A DNA stretch of 64,000 nt, taken from positions 1 through 64,000 of the forward strand of contig NZ_JPWA01000019.1 of assembly GCF_003326475.1 (NCBI RefSeq). Reading direction: 5' to 3'. A model generated the notes under the pieces. The model worked only from the letters and a program-made list of their open reading frames with translations, was not told where the DNA came from and made no database searches. A program made the position numbers and the translations under genes. The stretch is from Thalassospira xianhensis MCCC 1A02616 (GTDB lineage: Bacteria > Pseudomonadota > Alphaproteobacteria > Rhodospirillales > Thalassospiraceae). Each line of letters opens with the position of its first letter. The first letter of the stretch is position 1. Positions 55,127-63,917 of the stretch are shown here, in pieces.

Positions 55127-55158
55127 TAAAAAAACGCCCCGCATCTGCGGGGCGTTCC
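55127..55158 (-). terminator. Terminator after ndk
   Basis: An 11-bp stem (AACGCCCCGCA / TGCGGGGCGTT) is followed in the minus direction by a run of seven T. It ends ndk; the convergent chemoreceptor has no T-run of its own here. Confidence 0.8.
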
Positions 55159-55221
55159 ATATCCGGCGAACCGGAAACCGTATTTCGTATCGCTTAGCCG
55201 ATAATATCGGAAGCGACTGCC

Positions 55222-55644
55222 TTAACCGACGATGTCGGTCTGGGCGAAGAAATAGGAAATCTCGATTGCAGCATTTTCGAGCGAGTCCGAACCATGGACC
55301 GAGTTCGCTTCGATGGATTCTGCAAACTGTTTGCGAATGGTGCCTTCCTCGGCATTGGCCGGGTTGGTCGCACCCATTACTTCGCGGTATTTGGCAACGG
55401 CGTTTTCGCCTTCCAGAGCCTGGACGACGACCGGGCCGGAAACCATGAAGTCTACCAGTTCACCAAAGAACGAACGTTCTTTGTGAACAGCGTAGAAGCC
55501 TTCAGCCTGTGCACGGGTCAGAGCGACACGCTTCTGCGCGACGATGCGAAGGCCTGCGTCTTCGATGACGGCATTGATTTTGCCAGTCAGGTTGCGGCGC
55601 GTTGCGTCCGGCTTGATGATCGAAAGAGTGCGTTCGATAGCCAT
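55222..55644 (-). CDS. ndk: Nucleoside diphosphate kinase
   Basis: The 140-residue enzyme transfers the gamma-phosphate among nucleoside triphosphates through a phosphohistidine. [20 protein letters not shown] starts the protein, and the active-site region is [20 protein letters not shown] with the catalytic His. The ATG at 55644 has AGGTGA six bases upstream; a GTG three codons earlier is open but not needed. Length equals that of other Ndk proteins. It is isolated from other nucleotide genes here. Confidence 0.97.
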   Translation of the reverse strand: MAIERTLSIIKPDATRRNLTGKINAVIEDAGLRIVAQKRVALTRAQAEGFYAVHKERSFFGELVDFMVSGPVVVQALEGENAVAKYREVMGATNPANAEEGTIRKQFAESIEANSVHGSDSLENAAIEISYFFAQTDIVG

Positions 55645-56020
55645 TGGTTTCACCTAGCTACTTGTAAAAATTCGTTACCCCCAAGAAGGGACTGCGGAAG
55701 ATAAAAAAGCCGACGACAAGGCTTCCTTATCATCCGCAGACCCTAAGGTTGGCGCTATATAAACGCCCTTGGTTCGCAACGCAACACATAGTTCGGTCCG
55801 CGCAATTCAGACCTGCACCCCTTGCATCAACGGTTGAACACACCCCGAAAGCCGCCAAATCCCGTGAAACTGCGCCCCTTGCCGCCACACGATGCTTCCA
55901 TATCGGCCCGTTCATCCTGTGATCGACCACTCATGACAGTTTCAAGAATCCTTGCGTCACGGCCGTCCCTGCCCTATTGAAAGCACAGATTTTCAAACGA
56001 TTCCCGAACGCGGACCCGAA
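55645..56020. other. Divergent intergenic region, ndk / ABC-F
   Basis: About 375 bp between the ndk start and the ABC-F start. I see no convincing gene, RNA or operator. It should hold the two promoters. Confidence 0.4.
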
Positions 56021-57931
56021 ATGCTGCAAATTACCGATCTGACCTACCGCATTGGCGGCCGTATGATCCTTGATCACGTGACCCTGACCGTGCCCGACGG
56101 GCACAAACTGGGCCTGATCGGACGCAACGGGGCCGGCAAATCCACGCTTCTGAAACTTATTTCGGGCGAAATCGCATCCGACGGCGGCGATGTATCGATT
56201 TCAAACCGCACCCGCATGGGTGTTGTATCGCAGGAAGCCCCCGCCGGGTCACGATCCCTGCTTGATACGGTTCTGGCCGCCGATACGGAACGCGCTGCCC
56301 TTCTTCACGAAGCCGAAACCGTCACCGACCCGAACCGAATTGGCGATATCTATACCCGCCTTGCCGATATCGATGCCCACACCGCCGAGGCCCGCGCGGC
56401 ATCCATTCTGTCGGGTCTTGGTTTTGATGCCGAAGCCCAGCAACGCCCGTGTGACGATTTTTCCGGCGGCTGGCGCATGCGTGTGGCCCTGGCGGCGACC
56501 CTGTTCCTGCGCCCTGATCTGCTGCTGCTCGATGAGCCGACCAACCACCTTGATCTTGAAGCCACCATCTGGCTTGAAAACTATCTGATCAACTATCCCG
56601 GCACGATCATCCTGATCAGTCACGACCGCGATCTTCTGAACCGCGTTGTCAAACATATTGCCCATCTGACCGATGGCAAGGTCACGATGTATGGCGGCAA
56701 TTACGACAAATTTGCCAAAACGCGCCGCGAACAGCTTGAACTGGCGTCAAAGCATTACGAAAAACAGATCGCCCAGCAAAAGCATCTGCAATCCTTCATC
56801 GACCGCTTCCGCGCCAAGGCCAGCAAGGCCAAGCAGGCGCAAAGCCGTATCAAGATGCTGGAAAAAATGGGTCCAGCCATTCCGGTGGTCGAAGATCGCG
56901 GCATTTCGTTCGACTTCCCGAGCCCCAAGGAACTGCCCCCGCCCCTGATCAATATTCATGGCGGCGATGTCGGCTATGCCGAAGGCAAACCGGTCTTGCG
57001 CAATATCAGCCTGCGCATCGATATGGATGACCGCATCGCGCTTCTGGGGGCGAACGGTAACGGTAAATCGACACTGGCAAAACTTCTTGCCAATCGGCTT
57101 GAACTGATGGCCGGGGAAAAGGTTGCCTCGGGCAAGCTGCGCATTGGTTATTTTGCACAGCATCAGACCGACGAGCTTCGCGGTGATGAAACCCCGTATC
57201 AGCATATGGCAGCCCTGATGCCTGATGTGATCGAACACAAGGTCCGTGCCCAGCTTGGCCGCTTTGCGTTTGAGGGCCAGAAAGGCGACACCAAGGTCAA
57301 GGACCTTTCAGGTGGGGAAAAGGCGCGTCTGCTGTTTGCGCTGATGACGCTTGATGCGCCGCATATGCTTATCCTTGACGAACCGACCAACCACCTTGAT
57401 ATCGACAGCCGCGATGCGCTGAACCATGCGCTTAACGCCTATGAAGGTGCGGTGATCATCATCAGCCACGATCCCTATCTGATCGAAGCGTGTGCAGATC
57501 GGCTGATTCTGGTGGCCGATGGTACGGTCGCGGCTTTTGACGGTGACGTTGCCGAATATCGCCAGTATCTGCTGAACCGGGCGCGTGATGAACGCCGCGC
57601 GGACAAGGCAGAGGCCAACGAAAACGGCGAACCGGCACGACCAGAGGACAAAGGCAACCGCAAGGCGCTCCGTCAACAGGCTGCCGAAAAACGCAAGGCC
57701 GCCGCCCCCATCAAGCGCGAGATTGAAAATCTTGAAAAGCAGATGGAAAAGCTGAGCGCGCGCCGCGACAAAATCAAGGAAGAAATGGCCGATCCGGCGC
57801 TTTACGAGCCCGATAACGCCACCAAACTGACCACCTTGCAAAAAGACCTCGGCAAGATCGAAAACGAACTGGCCGAGATCGAAACACGCTGGATGGAAAA
57901 GCAGGAAGAATACGAACAGAAGGTGGCATAA
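56021..57931 (+). CDS. ABC-F family ATPase
   Basis: A 636-residue protein with two fused ABC ATPase domains and no membrane segments. The first has Walker A GRNGAGKST, signature FSGGWRMRVALA and Walker B LLLLDEPTNHLDLE; the second has GANGNGKST, LSGGEKARLLFA and MLILDEPTNHLDID. A linker of about 80 residues lies between, and the C-terminal tail (about 540-636) is charged and coiled-coil-like. This is the YheS/Uup-like ABC-F class, which acts on ribosomes or DNA structures. The ATG at 56021 (MLQITDLTYRIGGR) is the domain start; the ribosome site is weak. Confidence 0.92.
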   Translation: MLQITDLTYRIGGRMILDHVTLTVPDGHKLGLIGRNGAGKSTLLKLISGEIASDGGDVSISNRTRMGVVSQEAPAGSRSLLDTVLAADTERAALLHEAETVTDPNRIGDIYTRLADIDAHTAEARAASILSGLGFDAEAQQRPCDDFSGGWRMRVALAATLFLRPDLLLLDEPTNHLDLEATIWLENYLINYPGTIILISHDRDLLNRVVKHIAHLTDGKVTMYGGNYDKFAKTRREQLELASKHYEKQIAQQKHLQSFIDRFRAKASKAKQAQSRIKMLEKMGPAIPVVEDRGISFDFPSPKELPPPLINIHGGDVGYAEGKPVLRNISLRIDMDDRIALLGANGNGKSTLAKLLANRLELMAGEKVASGKLRIGYFAQHQTDELRGDETPYQHMAALMPDVIEHKVRAQLGRFAFEGQKGDTKVKDLSGGEKARLLFALMTLDAPHMLILDEPTNHLDIDSRDALNHALNAYEGAVIIISHDPYLIEACADRLILVADGTVAAFDGDVAEYRQYLLNRARDERRADKAEANENGEPARPEDKGNRKALRQQAAEKRKAAAPIKREIENLEKQMEKLSARRDKIKEEMADPALYEPDNATKLTTLQKDLGKIENELAEIETRWMEKQEEYEQKVA

Positions 57932-58067
57932 CCCGCCGCCTTCTGGCTTCTCCCTGTTCTAACGTCACTCCCGATCTGACTGGCAACCCTGCCCCGCTGC
58001 CATCAAGTCGCCGAATTCTCCCCGCAGCTTTTCCCAAGGGCAAAGCAAACAATGCGGGAGACGGACC

Positions 58068-59348
58068 ATGGCTGATATCATCTATGGGACCGACGGGGCA
58101 GATGTGCTTGTCGGAACAGAGCAGGACGATCATATTTTTGGGCGCGCGGGCAGTGATTATATCCGCGGGCTTGGCGGAAATGACCGCTTCTATGAAGTCG
58201 GACCGGGGGACGATACGCTTGATGGCGGTGCCGGACATGATCATTTCCACGCCAGTATCGGTAACGATACGCTGATCGGCGGTTCCGGCAATGACCAGCT
58301 TGATGGCGGTCCGGGTGCCGATATCATCGATGGCGGCCCGGGCCGGGATGAAATTCAATTTTCCTATTCAAATGACGCGATCAAGGAAGGTGTCATTGTC
58401 AATCTCGCGACCGGTATCGGCTTGGGTGGTGATGCCGAAGGCGACCGCTACAGCAATATCGAAGATATCCGCGCATCACGCTATGGCGACATCCTGATCG
58501 GGGATGACGGTAAAAACGCCTTTTACCAAACCTACAACGGTGCTGGCGAAGGCGACATCATGATGGGCGGTGGCGGTGACGATACTTTCTATGCCACCCA
58601 CAGCTCCGCCTTTTCCGAGGATATCGCAAGCTACTTTATCGGCGGCGAAGGCAGTGACACCATCAGCTATATCGCCGGTTGGGGCAACGATGCGCCTTAT
58701 GGGGAATATGGTCCGCAACCGGTAATCAATCTTGAAACCGGATCGGGGCGCACCGGCGATCATTTCGTCAGTATCGAAAATGTCGATGGCAGCAATCAAA
58801 GCGACCTGATCATCGGTGATGAAAACGACAACCGCCTGATCGGCAACAAGGGCGGCGATACCATCTATGGCCGCGATGGCGACGACTTCATTGTCGGCGA
58901 AAACATCCATGGCGAAGCCGGAAATGATACGCTCATCGGCGAATGGTATGACGTCTCGCTTTATGGTGGTGACGGCCATGACACGCTTGATGCCGGCCCC
59001 ATAGCCCATGAAGCCTTCTCCGACAACATCCTTTCGGGTGGTGGCGGCAATGACTGGCTTCAGGGCAATATCGGCGACGATACTTTCGTCTTCGACGCCG
59101 AAGCCTCCAGCCGGGATCGTGTGGTTGATTTCGAAAGCGGCAATGATGGCGATACCCTGCTTCTCACCGCGGATCTTCAGGCAAGGTCCGGCATCACCGA
59201 TTTCAACAGTCTGCTTGATCATGCGACTGAAACCGATGGCGGCGATCTTTACATCGATTTCAGCAATGGCGATCCCTGGACCTTTGGCGTGATTGTCGAG
59301 GACATTAGCAAGGATGACCTGAAACCCGAAAATGTCGAGTTTGGCTAG
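58068..59348 (+). CDS. RTX (haemolysin-type) calcium-binding repeat protein
   Basis: The 426-residue protein starts MADIIYGTDGADVLVGTEQD and is rich in G-G-x-G-x-D-x-U nonapeptides: GGAGHDHF, GGSGNDQLDGGPGADIIDGG, GGGGDDTFYA, GRDGDDFIVG, GGDGHDTLDA and GGGGNDWLQG, in two or three blocks between residues about 5 and 345. Such repeats bind calcium and fold into beta rolls outside the cell, and the protein lacks a Sec signal, as type I secretion substrates do. The C-terminal region (FEFD-like end DDLKPENVEFG) is non-repetitive. No T1SS ABC transporter is adjacent. No catalytic domain is recognised; adhesion or surface-layer roles are possible. Confidence 0.88.
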   Translation: MADIIYGTDGADVLVGTEQDDHIFGRAGSDYIRGLGGNDRFYEVGPGDDTLDGGAGHDHFHASIGNDTLIGGSGNDQLDGGPGADIIDGGPGRDEIQFSYSNDAIKEGVIVNLATGIGLGGDAEGDRYSNIEDIRASRYGDILIGDDGKNAFYQTYNGAGEGDIMMGGGGDDTFYATHSSAFSEDIASYFIGGEGSDTISYIAGWGNDAPYGEYGPQPVINLETGSGRTGDHFVSIENVDGSNQSDLIIGDENDNRLIGNKGGDTIYGRDGDDFIVGENIHGEAGNDTLIGEWYDVSLYGGDGHDTLDAGPIAHEAFSDNILSGGGGNDWLQGNIGDDTFVFDAEASSRDRVVDFESGNDGDTLLLTADLQARSGITDFNSLLDHATETDGGDLYIDFSNGDPWTFGVIVEDISKDDLKPENVEFG

Positions 59349-59366
59349 GCTTTGCCCCGAAACACC

Positions 59367-59402
59367 AAAGGCCGCCCGTTTTATCGCAAGGCGGCCTTTT
59401 TA
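59367..59402 (+). terminator. Terminator after the RTX gene
   Basis: The stem AAGGCCGCC / GGCGGCCTT with a 13-base loop is followed by a T-run. Confidence 0.8.
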
Positions 59403-59532
59403 TTCGGCATTTCCCGTTTCTGGTCTTGTCCGTCAGGTTGCAGTTGATTGATATATCCTAGGCGCGAAATAGCTGTATCGCTTTCCACCTGTTCGGAATA
59501 CCGATCAACAAGGTGATCGCGAATGTCGCGGA

Positions 59533-59562
59533 TTAACCAAACCCTTCTGGCGATTTGGTTAA
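59533..59562. promoter_or_regulatory. Inverted repeat upstream of AraC-family gene
   Basis: TTAACCAAA and TTTGGTTAA form a perfect 9-bp inverted repeat with a 12-bp spacer. It is the only clear structure in the otherwise empty 59403-59797 stretch. It might be an operator for the AraC-type regulator (starts 59798) or for a factor acting on it. Confidence 0.4.
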
Positions 59563-59797
59563 ATCCTTGTGCCTATGCGTCAAAACCATGTCCCCATGCC
59601 AATAACCAGCTACCGAAACCTTCCCGTAAGGATGACACAGCAAGCTATCGTCAAACCATAAGAACTTGCAAAAAACACATCCTTAATGTAGAAAAAACAA
59701 CAATCACATCAATCATTGATTTAGTCCGGGCGCAAAAGTGCGGGCGATTAATTGTACCAATTTATCGTTCTGCCATTAATGCGAAAGAGTCTCCGGA

Positions 59798-60835
59798 TTG
59801 ACAAAATTGAAACCGGTTCCCGTATCAAACTTTGATACCAATGATATCGATCCGCGTCACCGCTTTGACGCATGGCAGGAAAATATCGGTATCTTTTTTG
59901 ATGTAACGATGTCCGATCATGAATGTCATCTCACGAATTTTTTTGCACAGATCGATGTTTACGACCTTCAGGAAACGGTTTTTGGTGTCACCAGATCACA
60001 AGCCCAGCAATTTTTACGGCATCCCCGCCGCGTGATAGATGATGATATGGACCACATTCTGGTTCAGCTTTTCCTGCAGGGCGGCGGCCTTACCAAAGAG
60101 AATGAGCGCATTGTCGCGGGCGACATGCTTATCATCGATCTTTCTTACCCCCATGACATGATCACGGGTGATTTTGAAAACCTTACGCTTGTTCTGCCAA
60201 GGGAATTGCGACCAGATATATCGGATACGCTCGCGCCACTGCATGGACTGAAGCTTTCCAAGGACAACCCGATAGTTCGCTTCATGACCACCGGTTTTCT
60301 GAACCTTTGGAAAAACATTCCTGATATGACAGCTCAACAAGCTGTTAGTGCCGTGCAAGGAACTCTCGGCCTAATGCAAGGATGCTTGCTGTGCGAAGGC
60401 CTGCTTCCCGAGGAAATAGACACGCCAACATCAGTTGCCCTTGCAAAGGTCATCTACCGCTATATTGATGCCAACCTTGCCGAAAACATCACACCAGCAA
60501 GCCTTGCCCTGACCTTTCGAATGTCAAGAACACATATCTATCGCATTTTTGCCCCGCATGGCGGGGTCGCAAATTATCTTTGGGATCGCCGTTTGCAGCG
60601 GAGCTTTCAATTGCTGTCGCAACAGCGTTACAGCCACAAGAATATCGGCAGCATTGCCTTTGAATGCGGTTTTAACAGTGAGTCCCATTTTAGCCGCGCA
60701 TTCCGCGCCAAGTTCCATTCGACACCAAGTCAGACCCGTGCCGATGCCGTGAACGCCCGATTGCATCATCACGGCAAAGCCACAACGTCAACCGGCTACG
60801 CCGCGGGGCTGCCAAACTGGGTGCGGCGGTTGTAA
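59798..60835 (+). CDS. AraC-family transcriptional regulator
   Basis: A 345-residue regulator with a non-cupin sensor domain at the N-terminus (FDTNDIDPRHRFDAWQENIG resembles the AraC_binding_2/OxyS-like family) and a C-terminal double helix-turn-helix from about residue 235 (ITPASLALTFRMSRTHIYRI and SIAFECGFNSESHFSRAFRA). The start appears to be TTG at 59798. Its stop is five bases from the stop of the convergent autotransporter gene, which it may regulate, though no direct sign of that exists. Confidence 0.85.
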   Translation: MTKLKPVPVSNFDTNDIDPRHRFDAWQENIGIFFDVTMSDHECHLTNFFAQIDVYDLQETVFGVTRSQAQQFLRHPRRVIDDDMDHILVQLFLQGGGLTKENERIVAGDMLIIDLSYPHDMITGDFENLTLVLPRELRPDISDTLAPLHGLKLSKDNPIVRFMTTGFLNLWKNIPDMTAQQAVSAVQGTLGLMQGCLLCEGLLPEEIDTPTSVALAKVIYRYIDANLAENITPASLALTFRMSRTHIYRIFAPHGGVANYLWDRRLQRSFQLLSQQRYSHKNIGSIAFECGFNSESHFSRAFRAKFHSTPSQTRADAVNARLHHHGKATTSTGYAAGLPNWVRRL

Positions 60836-60839
60836 CGCT

Positions 60840-62993
60840 CTAAAACCGGTATTCCAGCCCCAGATAGCCTGAAGCAGTGCGTTCATCGCCAGTTGCAAGC
60901 CCCAGTTCCATGTCTGCGACAACCGTCATCAGCCGGTCCACGTCATAGCGCATATTGCCCCCGACATATCCCCCATACGAGGACGTATCACCGGTTCCCT
61001 GATAGCGTAAAACCGGACCGTTGCCGAGCCCGACATCAACGCTGTCACGTCCGAAATAGCTGTATTTCATCCCGCCGCGCAGTTCCATCTCGCCCCGGCC
61101 ATCTACAAGCGCCTGACGGGCCGCCAGTTGCAAACGGCCATTGATCACATCCACACCATGCCCCTTAACCCGAAGGTTCGATGATGTCGTGCCGGTTTCG
61201 GTGTATTCAGCGTAATAGCCATAGGTGTAATTAACCTCGGCCGATGGCCGCAATTCAATCCCGTCGCCGATATCAATCGACCGGATCACCACCAGTGACG
61301 GGCTGATATAGACGCTGTTGTAATCTGATTGCGCGGTTTCTTCGCCAACCAGGTTATCGACCACAAGACGTTTATCCTGATGGCGTTGATAGCCGACGAC
61401 CAACGCCCCGTCGATGGCCCAGTCACCGACAACATATTCACCATATCCGCCAACAAAAAACCCGTTACTGTCACTTTCGACCGATGCCTCGTCGGTTTTC
61501 ATCCCTGCAAGGGACGCCCCGCCAAACACACCGATACTGTGGTCATCAATCGGCTTTTCATATCCGCCGATTACGCCACCAACTCGGCTGCGATAGCCCA
61601 AATTCGCCCCGTCATCGCCGCGTTTTCTGTATCCACCAAAAACATGTCCCCAGACAAAAGGCATCTGCGGCGCATATAACATACCCGGTTCAAGTTCGCT
61701 GGCCGCGACCACAACCGATTGCGGTTTGTTTGATCGTGCCAGTTGCTGGCTGACCGCCTGATGAATGCCGGCTGCCGTCGTTCCCAGCGCCGCCCGATTG
61801 GCAGCAAGCCCTGTCGGATCTGCGATCACCACCGTCGATCCACTTTGCCGGACAAGCCCCTCACCGCCAGCCGATGTATTCACCGTACCGGCATTGCTGA
61901 TGCTCAGGGTCGATGACCGCGCCCCGGACGATGTATCGATATTGACCGCATTGGTGCCAGCACCAAGATTAATCGTCCCGATGATTGTTGCGCCCGGCTT
62001 GATGTTCAGGGTCTGGTCGCTCGCCCCTACAATCGCCTCGGTCGCCGACCCGGTCGCGATCACCTTCCCGCTGACATTGATCGTCCCGTTGGCCCCAGTG
62101 GATCTGATCCCGGCCCGTCCGACACCCGATACGGTGACGGTCCCGGCATCACTGACCGTAAGGGTGTTGCCGCTGCCGGTAGATCGTATTCCGTCGGCAT
62201 TTGTGCTGGTAATCGCACCGCTATTGACAAGCGTCGAATTATTCCCGTCGCCCCGAATGCCCACGCCATTGCTGCCGCTTGTGGTAATCGTACCGCTATT
62301 GACAAATGTTATGCCATTCCCGTCAGCGTACATGCCGGTGGCATTTGATCCGCTTGTCGTGATTGTACCGCTATTGGAAAGTGTCGAACCGCTATTGGTG
62401 CTTCCGATGCCATAGGAATCTGTTCCGCTTGTCGTAATCGTACCGCTATTCACGAGTGTCGAATTGGCGTTGGCGCTGTTTAGACCGTACGAATCATTTC
62501 CGCTTGTCGTAAGCGTGCCGCTATTGAAAAGTGTCGAATTGGCTCCGGTGCCATTTATGGCATGGGCATTCGCACCGCTTGTCGTAAGCGTGCCATTATT
62601 GATAAATTTAGAACCCGCCCCGAAACTAGCCATTCCGTAACCGTTCGCGGCGTCTGTCCGAATTGTACCATTATTAACAAACTGCGCATTTGTAGCCCCC
62701 CCGCCAGAGCCAAATATGCCCACGCGCCCGCCACCCACCGTCGTGATCGTGCCGTTATTGGTCACACGCACCCCGTCTGCGTTAAGAGTGATGGCGTCAC
62801 CTGTCGTAACATTGAGAACCCCGCCCTGTTCAATCACCCCGGTTTCCCCGGCGCTCAGGGTTTTAGCAACCGTATCGGTGACACCGCCAGAAACGGTAAA
62901 ATCTGCGGCCTGCGCCGCATGACCCGATAATGCTGCACCAACAAACGCCAAGGGAACTACCCGTCGACGTAACAATCTGAATCCCTTAGCCAT
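60840..62993 (-). CDS. Autotransporter with repetitive passenger
   Basis: A 717-residue type V secretion protein. It has a signal peptide (LLRRRVVPLAFVGAALSGHA ... AQAA|DF), a passenger of about 400 residues that is Ser/Thr/Gly/Asn-rich, and a C-terminal autotransporter beta-barrel of about 270 residues (from MPFVWGHVFGGYRKRGDDGA) ending in LGLEYRF, the aromatic-terminal signature. Residues 107-256 are six 25-residue repeats of the type N-S-G-T-I-T-T-S-G. These form a right-handed beta-helix-like stack. No catalytic motif is visible, so adhesion or surface display is most likely. It is convergent with the AraC-type gene. Confidence 0.88.
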   Translation of the reverse strand: MAKGFRLLRRRVVPLAFVGAALSGHAAQAADFTVSGGVTDTVAKTLSAGETGVIEQGGVLNVTTGDAITLNADGVRVTNNGTITTVGGGRVGIFGSGGGATNAQFVNNGTIRTDAANGYGMASFGAGSKFINNGTLTTSGANAHAINGTGANSTLFNSGTLTTSGNDSYGLNSANANSTLVNSGTITTSGTDSYGIGSTNSGSTLSNSGTITTSGSNATGMYADGNGITFVNSGTITTSGSNGVGIRGDGNNSTLVNSGAITSTNADGIRSTGSGNTLTVSDAGTVTVSGVGRAGIRSTGANGTINVSGKVIATGSATEAIVGASDQTLNIKPGATIIGTINLGAGTNAVNIDTSSGARSSTLSISNAGTVNTSAGGEGLVRQSGSTVVIADPTGLAANRAALGTTAAGIHQAVSQQLARSNKPQSVVVAASELEPGMLYAPQMPFVWGHVFGGYRKRGDDGANLGYRSRVGGVIGGYEKPIDDHSIGVFGGASLAGMKTDEASVESDSNGFFVGGYGEYVVGDWAIDGALVVGYQRHQDKRLVVDNLVGEETAQSDYNSVYISPSLVVIRSIDIGDGIELRPSAEVNYTYGYYAEYTETGTTSSNLRVKGHGVDVINGRLQLAARQALVDGRGEMELRGGMKYSYFGRDSVDVGLGNGPVLRYQGTGDTSSYGGYVGGNMRYDVDRLMTVVADMELGLATGDERTASGYLGLEYRF
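62226..62675 (-). repeat. Six tandem 75-bp coding repeats in autotransporter passenger
   Basis: Six in-frame 25-codon units (residues 107-256) begin N-N/S-G-T and contain T-T-S-G at units 2-6. At DNA level neighbouring units share long identical stretches, for example around the N-S-G-T-I-T-T-S-G codons. Such arrays expand and contract by recombination. Confidence 0.85.
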
Positions 62994-63139
62994 TTATCCC
63001 CCTCGGACGACCCCCAATGATGCCGGAGAGAATAACACGCCTAAGATCTTTGTTTTGACTGAGCGTCCCAAATTGTTGGCACCAGCATCCCAGATGACAT
63101 GCTCGCCCGTTCAGTTGCCGCCTGACACCCTTCGAACCT

Positions 63140-63161
63140 TCCTGACATGAGCCTGTCAGGA
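63140..63161. promoter_or_regulatory. Inverted repeat between autotransporter and LysE-type gene
   Basis: TCCTGACA-TGAGCC-TGTCAGGA is a perfect 8-bp inverted repeat in the divergent promoter region. There is no T-run, so an operator is more likely than a terminator. Confidence 0.5.
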
Positions 63162-63221
63162 GCGTCCTGCTAGTTTATCCCTGCCGATCAAATGGTTCGG
63201 CGGATAAACTACGAGCGCCCC

Positions 63222-63869
63222 ATGACATATGCTGAAAATCTCTGGCTGTTCTTTGTTCTGCTGTCGGGCATCATCATTGTGCCCGGCATGGATATGTTTT
63301 TCGTTATTGCCAATTCCCTGACCGGGGGAAAACGTGCCGGGTTGTCGGCCACCGCCGGGATCATGCTGGGCGGGGTGTATCACACACTGCTGGGTGCCAT
63401 CGGCATCAGCGCCCTTCTGGCCATTGCGCCCTGGCTTTTGAATGTCATGCTGTTTGCCGGGGCGGCCTATATGGTCTGGATCGGTATTACGCTTTTGCGC
63501 AGTGCCATCACGGTTGATCGCATCCGGGCGGCCAAGACCGCTTCGCTTTGGATCGCATTTCGTCAGGGCATGATCACCTGTATGCTCAATCCCAAGGCCT
63601 ATCTGTTCATTTTCGCGGTCTATCCGCAATTCATTCGCCCGCATTACGGGCCGCTTTGGTCGCAGGCGCTTGTCATGGGCATCATGACGGCCGCTGTACA
63701 GCTTGCGGTTTATGGTGCGCTGGCCTTTGCCGCCGGGACCAGCCGCAACCTGATTACCGGCAATCCGGTGGCAACGATTTTCATCGGGCGGGCAGCGGGT
63801 TTGCTGTTTATCGGTGTTGCCCTTCTGACCGCGTGGCAGGGCATGGCAACAACGGGCCGCAACTTTTGA
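63222..63869 (+). CDS. LysE-family amino-acid exporter
   Basis: A 215-residue, about six-helix membrane protein of the LysE/RhtB family: LSGIIIVPGMDMFFVIANSL, AGIMLGGVYHTLLGAIGISA and MLNPKAYLFIFAVYPQFIRP (the N-P-K motif). Members export amino acids such as lysine, threonine or homoserine lactone. I chose the ATG at 63222 (MTYAENLWLFF), because the reading from 63192 adds ten polar residues. An ArsR-family gene starts 36 bp downstream. Confidence 0.9.
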   Translation: MTYAENLWLFFVLLSGIIIVPGMDMFFVIANSLTGGKRAGLSATAGIMLGGVYHTLLGAIGISALLAIAPWLLNVMLFAGAAYMVWIGITLLRSAITVDRIRAAKTASLWIAFRQGMITCMLNPKAYLFIFAVYPQFIRPHYGPLWSQALVMGIMTAAVQLAVYGALAFAAGTSRNLITGNPVATIFIGRAAGLLFIGVALLTAWQGMATTGRNF

Positions 63870-63893
63870 TTGACAGGGTGGTGTGCCTGATCA

Positions 63894-63917
63894 ATACTTA
63901 ACCTCATGGTTAAGTAT
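63894..63917. promoter_or_regulatory. Operator covering the ArsR start codon
   Basis: ATACTTAAC-CTCATG-GTTAAGTAT is a perfect 9-bp inverted repeat with a 6-bp spacer that contains the start codon of the ArsR gene. Binding here would block translation or transcription at the start itself. Confidence 0.65.

Noticed and set aside
59523..59801. 92-residue frame just before the AraC-family gene
   Set aside because: Cys/Lys/Pro-rich with no ribosome site; it crosses the inverted repeat and ends in the AraC start, so I read it as chance.
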